Shown: one piece after another, positions 1-7,163 of the stretch
How positions within the stretch are numbered: the first letter of the stretch is position 1
Layout: each line of letters starts with the position of its first letter
Source: an uncultured beta proteobacterium
Lineage (GTDB): Bacteria > Pseudomonadota > Gammaproteobacteria > Burkholderiales > Burkholderiaceae
DNA length: 9,795 nucleotides
Direction of reading: 5' to 3'
Assembly: GCA_903845455.1 (NCBI GenBank)
Contig: CAIMXN010000180.1
Location: forward strand, 1 to 9,795
Program-made: the position numbers and the translations under genes
The notes under the pieces: generated by a model
What the model saw: the letters and a program-made list of their open reading frames with translations, nothing else
The model's database searches: none
What the model was told of the DNA's origin: nothing

Positions 1-355
1 GCGCTTACAAGCAGCTTATGACCGTACCAATGGACGCCTAGCTGAAAGGGTTCTAGGTCCTGATGAGTTGATTATTTTTAGGCAACGGCTTGCTAGAAAT
101 CACAAGCGCGGCATCGCTTTCTTAGCAACGCGTTTTGCAGCTAAAGAAGCTTTCTCAAAAGCGATTGGCTTGGGAATGAGAATGCCCATGACCTGGCGTT
201 CTTTGCAAACACTGAACGAACCTAGTGGCAAACCTGTCACTACCTATTTAGGAGCGTTAGCTCAGTTTATGACAGAGCGCAATTGGGAAGCTCAAGTTAC
301 AGTGAGCGATGAGCAAGACATGGCGATTGCTCATGTGATTGTGGTTCAGAAATAA
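1..355 (+). CDS. acpS: Holo-[acyl-carrier-protein] synthase AcpS, 5'-truncated by the window edge
   Basis: AcpS transfers 4'-phosphopantetheine from CoA to the conserved serine of apo-ACP, activating it for fatty acid synthesis in the cytoplasm. The frame is open from base 2 (codons CGC TTA CAA...) to the TAA at 353-355, so about 117 residues are visible. The real start and the N-terminal metal-binding Asp region lie upstream of the window. The family signature RFAAKEAFSKAIG is intact; its Glu is the second metal ligand and its Lys is conserved. The TTG at 68 is not the start, because the reading upstream of it (RLQAAYDRTNGRLAERVLGP) is normal AcpS sequence. nagZ follows after 46 bp on the same strand, so the two are probably cotranscribed. 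In related bacteria pdxJ usually precedes acpS, but that lies outside the window. Confidence 0.93.
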   Translation, partial: RLQAAYDRTNGRLAERVLGPDELIIFRQRLARNHKRGIAFLATRFAAKEAFSKAIGLGMRMPMTWRSLQTLNEPSGKPVTTYLGALAQFMTERNWEAQVTVSDEQDMAIAHVIVVQK

Positions 356-401
356 GCTGTAAAAATTAATCAGATCCAACAAAGAAAATAACGAGGAAGA
401 G

Positions 402-1475
402 ATGAGCAAGTCGATCATGAACCCTGGCCCAATCACTTTAGATGTTGTTGGTCTTGAATTAAACACTGAAGATCGTCGTCGCATTCTGGATCCACTCACA
501 GGTGGTGTCATTCTCTTTGGTCGGAACTTTACCAATCGTCAACAACTCACCAAGTTAACTGCTGAGATTAAAAAGCTACGTCCTGATGTATTGATCTCCA
601 TTGATCATGAAGGTGGCAGAGTGCAGCGCTGCAGGACTGATGGTTTTACGCATCTGCCAGCCATGCGTCAATTGGGTGAGCTCTGGGCTGTCAAAACTAC
701 CTCTACGCATGCCGCCGAATCAGCAGCACTAGCAATGGCTGCTACGACTGCTTGCGGATATGTGCTGGCCACTGAGTTACGTGCCTGTGGTATCGACTTT
801 AGTTTTGCGCCCGTACTAGATTTGGATTTTGGCCGCAGTGGTGTGATTGGCGATCGCTCCTTTAGTCGTGACCCGCAAATTGTTTTTGCCTTGGCAAAGA
901 GCTTAAATGAAGGTTTGCGTTTAGCTGGTATGGCTAACTGCGGTAAGCATTTTCCGGGACATGGTTGGGCAGAGGCAGATTCTCATATAGCCATCCCAGT
1001 AGATGAGCGCTCTCTAGCTGAAATTCTGAATAATGATGCGAAGCCCTATGAGTGGTTAGATCTCAGCTTGGCAGCTGTGATGCCGGCACACGTGATATAT
1101 CCCAAGGTTGATCAGTTGCCAGCAGGTTTTTCGAACATTTGGTTACATTCCGTGCTGCGTCAAGAATTGGGTTTTGAAGGTGTGATCTTCAGTGATGACC
1201 TTTCAATGGAAGGTGCCAGTGTTGTGGGATCTGTAGTGCAGGGTGCAGAATTGGCACTCGCTGCAGGTTGTGATGCGGTATTGATTTGTAATCGTCCTGA
1301 TCTAGCAGATCAGTTGCTTTCTAAACTCAAAGTATCTAAAGCAAAGCAGTCTGAATCAGCAATGCGCTTAAACCGCTTGATGCCTAAGTCCCCAACTCTA
1401 TCTTGGGATGAGTTACAAGAGGAAGCTGAATATCAACATGCTAGAGGCTTATTGAAGCAGATGAAGTTGATTTAA
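402..1475 (+). CDS. nagZ: Beta-N-acetylhexosaminidase NagZ (glycoside hydrolase family 3)
   Basis: NagZ removes N-acetylglucosamine from GlcNAc-1,6-anhydroMurNAc peptides in the cytoplasm during peptidoglycan recycling. In many Gram-negatives its product affects AmpC induction. The 357-residue length fits the single-domain proteobacterial form. Visible motifs in order are D68HEGGRVQR (substrate-binding strand; most homologues have DQEGGRVQR), FAPVLDLDFG and IGDRSFSRDP, KHFPGHG followed by the DSH loop with the acid/base His at about residue 195, and FSDDLSMEGA with the catalytic nucleophile Asp at about 265. There is no signal peptide, as expected. The ATG at 402 is preceded by GAGGAAGAG, a good ribosome binding site. 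It lies 46 bp after acpS and runs convergently into the next gene with only 13 bp between stop codons. Confidence 0.95.
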   Translation: MSKSIMNPGPITLDVVGLELNTEDRRRILDPLTGGVILFGRNFTNRQQLTKLTAEIKKLRPDVLISIDHEGGRVQRCRTDGFTHLPAMRQLGELWAVKTTSTHAAESAALAMAATTACGYVLATELRACGIDFSFAPVLDLDFGRSGVIGDRSFSRDPQIVFALAKSLNEGLRLAGMANCGKHFPGHGWAEADSHIAIPVDERSLAEILNNDAKPYEWLDLSLAAVMPAHVIYPKVDQLPAGFSNIWLHSVLRQELGFEGVIFSDDLSMEGASVVGSVVQGAELALAAGCDAVLICNRPDLADQLLSKLKVSKAKQSESAMRLNRLMPKSPTLSWDELQEEAEYQHARGLLKQMKLI

Positions 1476-1496
1476 TAAGGCGCCATCCTTATTTTT
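1474..1496. terminator. Short AT-rich hairpin between the convergent stops of nagZ and the GNAT gene
   Basis: AATAAGG (1474-1480) pairs with CCTTATT (1487-1493) around the 6-base loop CGCCAT, and T residues continue to 1496. The hairpin overlaps both stop codons. On the + strand it resembles a weak intrinsic terminator for nagZ; on the - strand the T tract is poor. The stem is short and mostly A-T, so this is tentative. Confidence 0.35.
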
Positions 1497-2493
1497 GCTT
1501 GGATACTCTTGCCCACTCTAAGACAACGAAGCGCTTTACCTTTTCTCCCTGTTCTCTGGCACAAATGATTTCTGCAACATTGACCTTTTGATAGATCTTC
1601 TGTAAACGCAAAATATCTCCCTGCACTGAGTAATTTGGAATCCATGACCCCCAGAAAAATCCTAAGCTTTCTAATTCAAGATAGGCATTGGCTGCTGCGG
1701 CTTGTTTAATTGGCAGGTCTAGGTATACGGAAGCCAAATTCAAAGATTCAAACTGCTGTAATTCTGCTGCGACCGATGTTATTAAATCGTCGCCAATATG
1801 ACTGATAGACATATTGGCAGTTTGGATTGAAGAATTGACTGCGACATTGATAATAGTTTCCCCACTTCCTTTGATATCAGAACTGGTGATAGCGCGCTCG
1901 AGATTGAGTTCCTGCGCCAGTGATTTCACATGTTCGGCATGTTGCTTGGGCAAGAAAATAGCATGCGGAGAATCTAGTAGCGGAAGATAAAAGGTCAATA
2001 AAGACATACGCGTGTCTGAAAAGTTATCAAGACCTTGCATGGAGAGGGTCGAGGGAATATCTCCAATCAGAAGACCAGTTTCTTTCGCATCAAAAGAGAT
2101 CATTTCATGTTGGCTATAGGGATGATTCGTAACGCATTCGGTCCAGAATCCAGGAAGTCCCAGTTCTTTTGCTATATCGATACGTTTTTTTGCCATGTTC
2201 TCGGCAATGTGATGCCCCCTATACTCAGGGTCAACTAACATTTTTCCAGCTTCTGGAGAAGTATTTTGAGAGTCATCAAACGACAATGCGCAGTGGCCAA
2301 CAATTTCACCGTTATCCAGTCTTGCGATCACTGAATGCATTAACTTATTTTCAATAACTTCCTGAAGTTGGGTAGCGTCATACATGAGTGGGTTTGGGTA
2401 GCTATCGCCATAGCAACGTCGGACGCAGTCAATCAGGCGAGGGATGTCCCTCAGCTCTAGAAGAGCAATTTCTGGAGAGATAGTATTAGGCAT
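1489..2493 (-). CDS. GNAT-family N-acetyltransferase-like protein with a second, degenerate C-terminal half
   Basis: I do not recognise a named gene. Residues about 8-125 look like a GNAT acetyltransferase: beta-alpha elements, an IVGHCAL strand, then V87DPEYRGHHIAENM in the acetyl-CoA loop position. The usual R-x-x-G-x-G/A loop reads R-G-H-H-I-A here, so the fourth-position Gly is His95. A conserved-looking segment TECVTNHPYSQ (about 118-128) and an ETGLLIGDIP segment follow. The C-terminal half (about 180-334) ends with LGFFWGSWIPNY and GDILRLQ, which resembles the second half of tandem GNAT proteins that I recall from fusions with RsbW-type anti-sigma kinases; no kinase domain is present here. 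Substrate is unknown. The gene follows efp on the same strand but lies beyond a strong terminator, so it probably has its own promoter: CATAAT at 2504-2509 is a candidate -10 with no clear -35 or Shine-Dalgarno sequence. Confidence 0.75.
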   Translation of the reverse strand: MPNTISPEIALLELRDIPRLIDCVRRCYGDSYPNPLMYDATQLQEVIENKLMHSVIARLDNGEIVGHCALSFDDSQNTSPEAGKMLVDPEYRGHHIAENMAKKRIDIAKELGLPGFWTECVTNHPYSQHEMISFDAKETGLLIGDIPSTLSMQGLDNFSDTRMSLLTFYLPLLDSPHAIFLPKQHAEHVKSLAQELNLERAITSSDIKGSGETIINVAVNSSIQTANMSISHIGDDLITSVAAELQQFESLNLASVYLDLPIKQAAAANAYLELESLGFFWGSWIPNYSVQGDILRLQKIYQKVNVAEIICAREQGEKVKRFVVLEWARVSKQK

Positions 2494-2520
2494 AGTTCTA
2501 GTATTATGACTTCGAGTTCG

Positions 2521-2551
2521 GAAATAAAAAAGCCCAGCATGCTGGGCTTTT
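2521..2551 (-). terminator. Rho-independent terminator of efp
   Basis: There is a perfect palindrome, AGCCCAGCATGCTGGGCT, at 2531-2548, extended by A/T pairing to 2528-2551. Read leftward it is GC-rich stem GCCCAG/CTGGGC with loop CATG followed by TTTTTTATTT, an ideal terminator downstream of the efp stop at 2586. A smaller hairpin CAACC-CTAA-GGTTG lies between stop and terminator (2558-2571). Four T's also follow on the + strand, so weak bidirectional activity is possible. Confidence 0.85.
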
Positions 2552-2585
2552 GAACATCAACCCTAAGGTTGCTTGTTTTTACTGA

Positions 2586-3146
2586 TTAGTTGGCGCGGCT
2601 GCGATATTCACCAGTACGGGTATCGATCTCAATCTTGTCACCAGTATTGCAAAACAAAGGAACTTGCAGTTCATAGCCAGTTGCTAATTTTGCATTCTTC
2701 AACACTTTGCCGGAACTGGTATCACCTTTAACTGCTGGTTCTGTATAAATAATTTCACGGACTAATGAGTTTGGCATTGCTACTGAAAGTGCTTTACCTT
2801 CGTAGAACACCACTTCGCATGGCATGCTTTCTTCAAGGTAGTTCAAGGCATCACCCATGAATTCAGCTTCAACTTCATATTGGTTGTATTCGGTATCCAT
2901 AAATACATACATTGGGTCGGCAAAGTAAGAGTAAGTACAGTCTTTCTTATCCAAGATCACAACATCAAACTTGTCATCCGCTTTATAAACACCTTCATTC
3001 GGTGCGCCGGTTAACAAATTCTTAAATTTCATTTTCACAACAGAGGAGTTGCGACCTGAGCGGCTATATTCGGCTTTCAAAACGACCATGGCATCGGTGC
3101 CGATCATAACTACGTTACCAACGCGGAGTTCTTGTGCTGTTTTCAT
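2586..3146 (-). CDS. efp: Translation elongation factor P
   Basis: EF-P binds between the ribosomal P and E sites and helps peptide-bond formation at polyproline stretches. The 186-residue protein has the three usual parts: an N-terminal KOW-like domain (about 1-63), a central OB domain (about 67-127) and a C-terminal OB domain (about 130-186). The loop tip reads YSRSGRNSS with arginine at position 32. This is the residue rhamnosylated in the EarP-type subclass, in contrast to the lysine of the EpmA/B-type. The C terminus GDKIEIDTRTGEYRSRA is the standard EF-P ending. The ATG is preceded on the minus strand by AGGAATAGCAAG, a usable ribosome binding site. earP lies 87 bp upstream on the same strand, giving modifier and target side by side. 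A strong terminator follows. Confidence 0.97.
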   Translation of the reverse strand: MKTAQELRVGNVVMIGTDAMVVLKAEYSRSGRNSSVVKMKFKNLLTGAPNEGVYKADDKFDVVILDKKDCTYSYFADPMYVFMDTEYNQYEVEAEFMGDALNYLEESMPCEVVFYEGKALSVAMPNSLVREIIYTEPAVKGDTSSGKVLKNAKLATGYELQVPLFCNTGDKIEIDTRTGEYRSRAN

Positions 3147-3199
3147 CTTGCTATTCCTGAGTGCAGAGTTGATTTTCTGCGGTTTTTATCAAAGACAAG

Positions 3200-3225
3200 A
3201 TTGTAACCGCCTCAGAGCCTTTCAA
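3200..3225 (-). promoter_or_regulatory. Possible sigma70 promoter for efp in the earP-efp gap
   Basis: On the minus strand TTGAAA (3225-3220) and TACAAT (3205-3200) resemble -35 and -10 boxes, but the spacer is only 14 bp, shorter than optimal. The 87-bp gap after earP leaves room for an internal promoter that would let efp be expressed above the level of its modifying enzyme. Tentative. Confidence 0.3.
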
Positions 3226-3233
3226 GTTCAGGC

Positions 3234-4304
3234 TTAGGCTACAAAGTGCACGAGACGGGCTGCCAAGCCTCCATCAGCGTTTTTTTCAAGTAAATCTGCA
3301 CGCCAGGTCTTGGAATGGGCACTCCAGGCATCCAAAGACTTTAGCCATTCATCAGGCATGGCCCAGGTCATGGCGGCCATACAGGCAGTTTTAAGGTCTT
3401 GGCTAGCCGACTCTAGATAGAGATCCAAAAAGGCCGCTAATTTGACTTGATGTGCTCGATCTTCTTGAGGATAGATGTGCCAAATGAATGGTTTGCCAGC
3501 TAGCTGAGCTCGCACAAAAGAATCTTCACCACGAACAATATTAAAGTCGCATTGAGCAAGTAGCCAGTCATATTCATCTTGGGAGACAAAGGGAATAGAC
3601 AGCAATTGAATGGATTGTGGAAGATTAATCTCTTGACCTGCATGCACCCTAAGTAATTCGGCATGACCATGCGTTAAAACGATATCAAAGTCATCCCCAC
3701 TTAAGCTGAGATTTTCTAGCCATTTACGTAGTGGGGCGCCCGGGTAGCAAAAGACACTAATGCGTTTTGCGTTGGGCCGAAGTGCGGACCAAATGGCTTC
3801 GATACTTTGTGGTACTTTCATTGCAAGTAAATTGGATTCATCTGGAATCGGGTCCAAAAGTAGGCCACCAACATTGGCTTGGAAACCTGGAAAGAAAAAG
3901 TATTTTGGAATGCCGTGCGCTTGTAGTGAGGCTTTTGCATGAAAGTCGGTAACCCACGGTTCAGCACTGAGATATTCCAAGTTAATCATGAGCGGTTTTT
4001 TTGGAGCGATGAGTAAGCCCGCTACATATCTTTCTGGGAGCGTGCAGCCAAATGCCTCAATCACGACATCCGGTGCCTCAACAGGATGGCGTACATTACT
4101 AAAGCTGGCTTCCCAAGGTTGAAGATCGATTCTTTGCTGAATAGACTGATCTACGCCAGAAGCGAGTAAATTGAGGGTTGGCAAGTCGTCGCAAAAAATA
4201 CGGACATCCTGACCATGAAGGCTTGATAAGCTTCGGGCTAGGCGCCAGCAAATACCAGCATCACCATAGTTATCGACGATTTGGCAGAAAATATCCCAAC
4301 GCAT
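3234..4304 (-). CDS. earP: EF-P arginine rhamnosyltransferase EarP
   Basis: EarP is an inverting glycosyltransferase (GT-B fold) that attaches rhamnose from dTDP-beta-L-rhamnose to Arg32 of EF-P. The 356-residue product starts WDIFCQIVDNYGDAGICWRLAR, the family signature, with Asp11 and Asp15 in the positions linked to catalysis and acceptor binding in studied homologues. The C-terminal domain carries the nucleotide-sugar-binding signature VRGEDSFVRAQLAGKPF, with R258-G-E260-D-S, followed by WHIYPQED and AHQVKL. Partner efp lies directly downstream with Arg at position 32, which supports the call strongly. The ATG overlaps the uvrC ATG on the opposite strand, and no Shine-Dalgarno sequence is visible before it, so the upstream signals must lie inside uvrC. 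earP and efp could form one transcript. Confidence 0.95.
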   Translation of the reverse strand: MRWDIFCQIVDNYGDAGICWRLARSLSSLHGQDVRIFCDDLPTLNLLASGVDQSIQQRIDLQPWEASFSNVRHPVEAPDVVIEAFGCTLPERYVAGLLIAPKKPLMINLEYLSAEPWVTDFHAKASLQAHGIPKYFFFPGFQANVGGLLLDPIPDESNLLAMKVPQSIEAIWSALRPNAKRISVFCYPGAPLRKWLENLSLSGDDFDIVLTHGHAELLRVHAGQEINLPQSIQLLSIPFVSQDEYDWLLAQCDFNIVRGEDSFVRAQLAGKPFIWHIYPQEDRAHQVKLAAFLDLYLESASQDLKTACMAAMTWAMPDEWLKSLDAWSAHSKTWRADLLEKNADGGLAARLVHFVA

Positions 4305-6204
4305 GAGTAATTCGCTTTTTGAAAACCTTCAGCAAGATGTTAAACGGCTTCCCGGATTGCCGGGGGTGTATCGCTTTTTTGACGAAGCGGGGCAGATTCT
4401 ATATGTGGGAAAAGCCCGCAACCTCAAAAAACGTGTTTCTAGCTACTTTCAGCGTACGCAACTTTCACCACGCATTGCGCTCATGGTTGGCAAGATTGTT
4501 CGCTACGAAACAACAGTAACACGGACCGAAACAGAGGCACTCATTCTTGAGAATAATCTCATTAAGGAGTTGGCTCCGCCTTTTAATATCCTATTTCGAG
4601 ACGACAAGTCTTATCCCTATGTGATGCTTACTGGTCATGAATTTCCTCGGCTAGCCTCCTATCGTGGCAAGATAGATAAACGGAACCATTACTTTGGGCC
4701 ATTCCCAAATTCTTGGGCAGTACGAAATAGTGTGCAAATTTTGCAGAAAGTATTTCGTCTGAGAACCTGCGAAGATTCGGTATTTAAGAATCGTAGCCGC
4801 CCTTGTTTATTGCATCAAATCCATCGTTGTAGTGCCCCTTGTGTTGGGCGGCTCAGTCCTGCGCAGTATGGGCAAGATGTTGCACAAGCTACACGATTTT
4901 TAGAGGGTGACCATGGGCGAGTGTTAGTCGAGCTTGAAAATGAAATGCAAGCGCATAGCGTCGCAATGGAGTTTGAGATGGCTGCAATATTGCGTGATCG
5001 TATTGCAGATTTGTCGAGCGTTTTGCAACAACAATCGATGGATACGGTTGCAGAAGGCGAGGGCGATGTTGATATCATCGCTGTCGCACAGATGGAAGGC
5101 ATGATCTGTGTGAATTTAGCAATGGTGCGAGGTGGTCGTCATTTGGGTGATCGGGCTTATTTTCCTAAGGGGCGTCAAGCTTCTGGTGATTTGCTGACTC
5201 CTGCTGAAATTTTAGAAGCATTCATTACGCAACATTATTTAGATGATCTTGCTGAAGGTGAAGCGCCTTCTGTCCATTTAATTCCCTCGGTCTTGATTTT
5301 GAATCATCCTCTGCACTATTTGCATGCAGAGGGCGAAACCCCACCAGAAGACCTGCAGGCTTTAATAAATTTACAGGCCGGTAGAAAAATTACTTTCTTG
5401 CATCAACCCCAAGGCCAAAGACGACATTGGTTGGCAATGGCTGAGGGCAATGCCAAGCTTGCTTTGACAAAACGACTGGCAGAGACTGGTGGGCAGCTAG
5501 CTAGGGCTCGCGCTTTAGCTGATGTACTGAGTTTGGAATTAGAAAGCTTAGAACAGTTGCGGATTGAATGTTTTGATATTAGCCACACTTCGGGTGAGGC
5601 GACTCAAGCATCTTGTGTGGTGTATGCAAAGAACGCGATGCAATCTGGTGAGTATCGACGCTTCAATATTAATGACATCACCCCAGGAGATGACTACGCT
5701 GCAATGCGTCAAGTTCTACAAAGACGGTATACCAACTTTCAGGAATTACCAGTCGAAAAAATACCACAAGTAATTTTGATTGATGGTGGCAAAGGCCAGG
5801 TCGAGATGGCTAGGCAAGTCCTTTCTGAATTTGGCATGGATATTAGTTTGATCGTCGGTGTTGCCAAAGGTGAGGGCCGCAAAGTAGGTCTAGAAACTTT
5901 GATCTTTGCTGACGGGCGAGAGGCTTTAGAGCTCGGTATTGGTAGTGCTGCACTTTTATTGGTTGCTCAGATACGGGATGAGGCGCATCGCTTTGCCATT
6001 ACTGGTATGCGCGCTAAGCGAGCAAAAGCGCGGACGATCTCTCGTTTGGAGGAGATTGAAGGCATAGGTGCTAAGCGTCGTCAAAAGCTATTAGCTAGAT
6101 TCGGCGGACTACGAGGTGTGTCCAATGCCAGTATTGAAGAGATTGCTAGCGTAGAGGGGATTTCAACGACGCTCGCAGAGCAAATTTATCGACAGCTTCA
6201 TTAA
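4303..6204 (+). CDS. uvrC: UvrABC system protein C (excinuclease subunit)
   Basis: UvrC makes the 3' and 5' incisions around lesions marked by UvrA and UvrB in nucleotide excision repair. Domains in order across 633 residues: a GIY-YIG nuclease (about 16-95) with G21VY, Y34VGKA, RVSSYF and metal-ligand region E78ALILE; a cysteine-containing linker; a UVR motif (about 207-243, EFEMAAILRDRI) that contacts UvrB; an RNase H-like nuclease with Asp425 in FDISH, Asp494 in IDGGKGQ and His562 in DEAHRF; and a tandem helix-hairpin-helix (about 579-633, EEIEGIGAKRRQKLL and IEEIASVEGI). All key residues are present. The ATG at 4303 is the only sensible start before the nuclease domain. It overlaps the earP start codon and has no clear ribosome binding site. 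pgsA follows after 23 bp, probably in the same operon. Confidence 0.97.
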   Translation: MSNSLFENLQQDVKRLPGLPGVYRFFDEAGQILYVGKARNLKKRVSSYFQRTQLSPRIALMVGKIVRYETTVTRTETEALILENNLIKELAPPFNILFRDDKSYPYVMLTGHEFPRLASYRGKIDKRNHYFGPFPNSWAVRNSVQILQKVFRLRTCEDSVFKNRSRPCLLHQIHRCSAPCVGRLSPAQYGQDVAQATRFLEGDHGRVLVELENEMQAHSVAMEFEMAAILRDRIADLSSVLQQQSMDTVAEGEGDVDIIAVAQMEGMICVNLAMVRGGRHLGDRAYFPKGRQASGDLLTPAEILEAFITQHYLDDLAEGEAPSVHLIPSVLILNHPLHYLHAEGETPPEDLQALINLQAGRKITFLHQPQGQRRHWLAMAEGNAKLALTKRLAETGGQLARARALADVLSLELESLEQLRIECFDISHTSGEATQASCVVYAKNAMQSGEYRRFNINDITPGDDYAAMRQVLQRRYTNFQELPVEKIPQVILIDGGKGQVEMARQVLSEFGMDISLIVGVAKGEGRKVGLETLIFADGREALELGIGSAALLLVAQIRDEAHRFAITGMRAKRAKARTISRLEEIEGIGAKRRQKLLARFGGLRGVSNASIEEIASVEGISTTLAEQIYRQLH

Positions 6205-6227
6205 GCCCCTTGGGGTATGCTTACGCT

Positions 6228-6803
6228 ATGCCATTCAATTTACCTATTGCCCTAACCTGGTTGCGTGTTGCGGTCATTCCATTACTGGTGGCGATCTTCT
6301 ATCTCCCGAATACTTGGTTGACACCTTTTGAGCAGAATCTCTTTGCTACTGTCTTATTTGTATTTGCAGCGGCAACGGATTGGTTAGATGGTTTCTTGGC
6401 GCGCCGTATGAAGCAGGAGTCTGCATTTGGCCAGTTCTTAGATCCTGTAGCTGATAAGTTAATTGTTGCCGCCGCTTTATTAGTACTGCTCAATATGGAT
6501 CGAGTGCAGGTATGGGTTGCTCTTATCATCATTGGTCGTGAGATCACTATTTCTGCATTAAGAGAGTGGATGGCACTTCTCGGAGTTGGTAAAAGTGTGG
6601 CCGTTCATATGGTGGGTAAATTAAAAACGACTGCTCAGCTCATCGCCATTCCTTTTCTTTTGCTAAATGACACATTATTTGGCTGGTTAAATTGTGCTCG
6701 TGTGGGTACCTGGCTAATTTGGGTAGCCTCATTTCTGACTATATGGTCAATGTTTTATTACCTACAAAAGGCCTTACCTCAATTAGCTGGTAAAGCTGAT
6801 TAA
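6228..6803 (+). CDS. pgsA: CDP-diacylglycerol--glycerol-3-phosphate 3-phosphatidyltransferase PgsA
   Basis: PgsA is an inner-membrane enzyme making phosphatidylglycerophosphate from CDP-diacylglycerol and sn-glycerol-3-phosphate, the committed step to phosphatidylglycerol and cardiolipin. The CDP-alcohol phosphatidyltransferase motif D-x2-D-G-x2-A-R-x8-G-x3-D-x3-D is complete: D51, D54-G55, A58-R59, G68, D72 and D76. Hydrophobic stretches at about 7-27, 38-50, 79-90, 93-109, 129-141 and 160-178 fit a multi-pass protein. I chose ATG 6228 (191 residues, starting MPFNLPIALTWLR) over the in-frame TTG at 6210, because homologues begin with M-x-F-N-x-P. The Shine-Dalgarno sequence is poor (GGGG at 6212-6215, rather distant). 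The order uvrC-pgsA-tRNA-Gly-tRNA-Cys is also found in E. coli. Confidence 0.95.
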   Translation: MPFNLPIALTWLRVAVIPLLVAIFYLPNTWLTPFEQNLFATVLFVFAAATDWLDGFLARRMKQESAFGQFLDPVADKLIVAAALLVLLNMDRVQVWVALIIIGREITISALREWMALLGVGKSVAVHMVGKLKTTAQLIAIPFLLLNDTLFGWLNCARVGTWLIWVASFLTIWSMFYYLQKALPQLAGKAD

Positions 6804-6930
6804 AAAACCGGAGAGGGTCTTAGGCTCAATCTTCATAAGGTTTTGATGTTTATTTCTGAGGGGCATATTCTTCCTTGGTTCGGGAAAAATGCTCTCTTTT
6901 GAATTGTTTGTTAAACTATCGCCCTGTTAT

Positions 6931-7006
6931 GCGGGAATAGCTCAGCTGGTAGAGCGATACCTTGCCAAGGTATAGGTCGGGAGTTCGAACCTCCTTTCCC
7001 GCTCCA
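6931..7006 (+). tRNA. tRNA-Gly (anticodon GCC)
   Basis: A 76-base cloverleaf with encoded CCA. The acceptor GCGGGAA pairs with TTCCCGC, followed by discriminator T and CCA. The D arm is GCTCAGCTGGTAGAGC. The anticodon stem ATACC/GGTAT encloses loop TTGCCAA with anticodon GCC at 6964-6966. The T arm is GGGAG-TTCGAAC-CTCCT with one G-T pair. It reads GGC and GGU glycine codons. Upstream, TAAACT (6912-6917) followed by a GC-rich stretch could be a -10 with a stringent-type discriminator, but I see no matching -35. Confidence 0.98.
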
Positions 7007-7012
7007 AGTTCG

Positions 7013-7042
7013 ATGGGAAGCCCTCAAAAGCTTCCCATTTTT
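7013..7042 (+). terminator. Intrinsic terminator-like hairpin between tRNA-Gly and tRNA-Cys
   Basis: ATGGGAAGC (7013-7021) pairs perfectly with GCTTCCCAT (7030-7038) around the loop CCTCAAAA, followed by a T run at 7038-7042. This is a good terminator shape only 6 bases after the tRNA-Gly CCA and 13 bases before tRNA-Cys. It may end or weaken transcription from upstream, or act as a processing hairpin. Confidence 0.65.
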
Positions 7043-7055
7043 GATTTAGATATAT

Positions 7056-7129
7056 GGCGCGTTGGCCGAGTGGTTAGGCAGGAGCCTGCAAAGCTTCGTA
7101 CGGGGGTTCGATTCCCTCACGCGCCTCCA
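7056..7129 (+). tRNA. tRNA-Cys (anticodon GCA)
   Basis: A 74-base cloverleaf with encoded CCA. The acceptor GGCGCGT pairs with ACGCGCC, followed by discriminator T and CCA (7127-7129). The anticodon stem GGAGC/GCTTC (one G-T pair) encloses loop CTGCAAA with anticodon GCA at 7088-7090. The T arm is GGGGG-TTCGATT-CCCTC. It reads UGC and UGU. It sits 49 bases after tRNA-Gly, on the same strand but beyond a terminator-like hairpin. No convincing promoter is visible in the short gap before it. Confidence 0.97.
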
Positions 7130-7146
7130 GTATTTGATTGAGCCCT

Positions 7147-7163
7147 TCAAGCGATTCGCTTGA
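7147..7163. repeat. Perfect 8-bp inverted repeat overlapping the -35 of the lipoprotein promoter
   Basis: TCAAGCGA-T-TCGCTTGA is perfectly palindromic around one central base. Its right end (TTGA, 7160-7163) is the first part of the -35 box TTGACG. Overlapping alternative pairings exist (ATTCG-CTTGA-CGAAT at 7154-7168, and outer GCCC/GGGC). Position and symmetry suit a repressor operator; a transcribed hairpin downstream of tRNA-Cys is the alternative, although no T tract follows. Confidence 0.45.

Noticed and set aside
5564..5773. 69-codon open frame inside uvrC, and similar frames on either strand within other genes.
   Set aside because: They overlap well-supported conserved genes and show no recognisable domain or ribosome binding site.
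6210..6227. TTG start for pgsA, adding six residues.
   Set aside because: Homologues begin with M-x-F-N-x-P, which matches ATG 6228.
6804..6930. Possible small RNA or terminator between pgsA and tRNA-Gly (distant AAAACC/GGTTTT and GAGAG/CTCTC pairs).
   Set aside because: The loops are long and no compact stem with T tract or clear promoter pair is visible; I see nothing solid in this gap.
7104..7163. tRNA-Cys 3' end as an integration (att) site, with the nearby palindrome.
   Set aside because: No second copy of the tRNA 3' end, no integrase and no foreign-looking genes are in the window.
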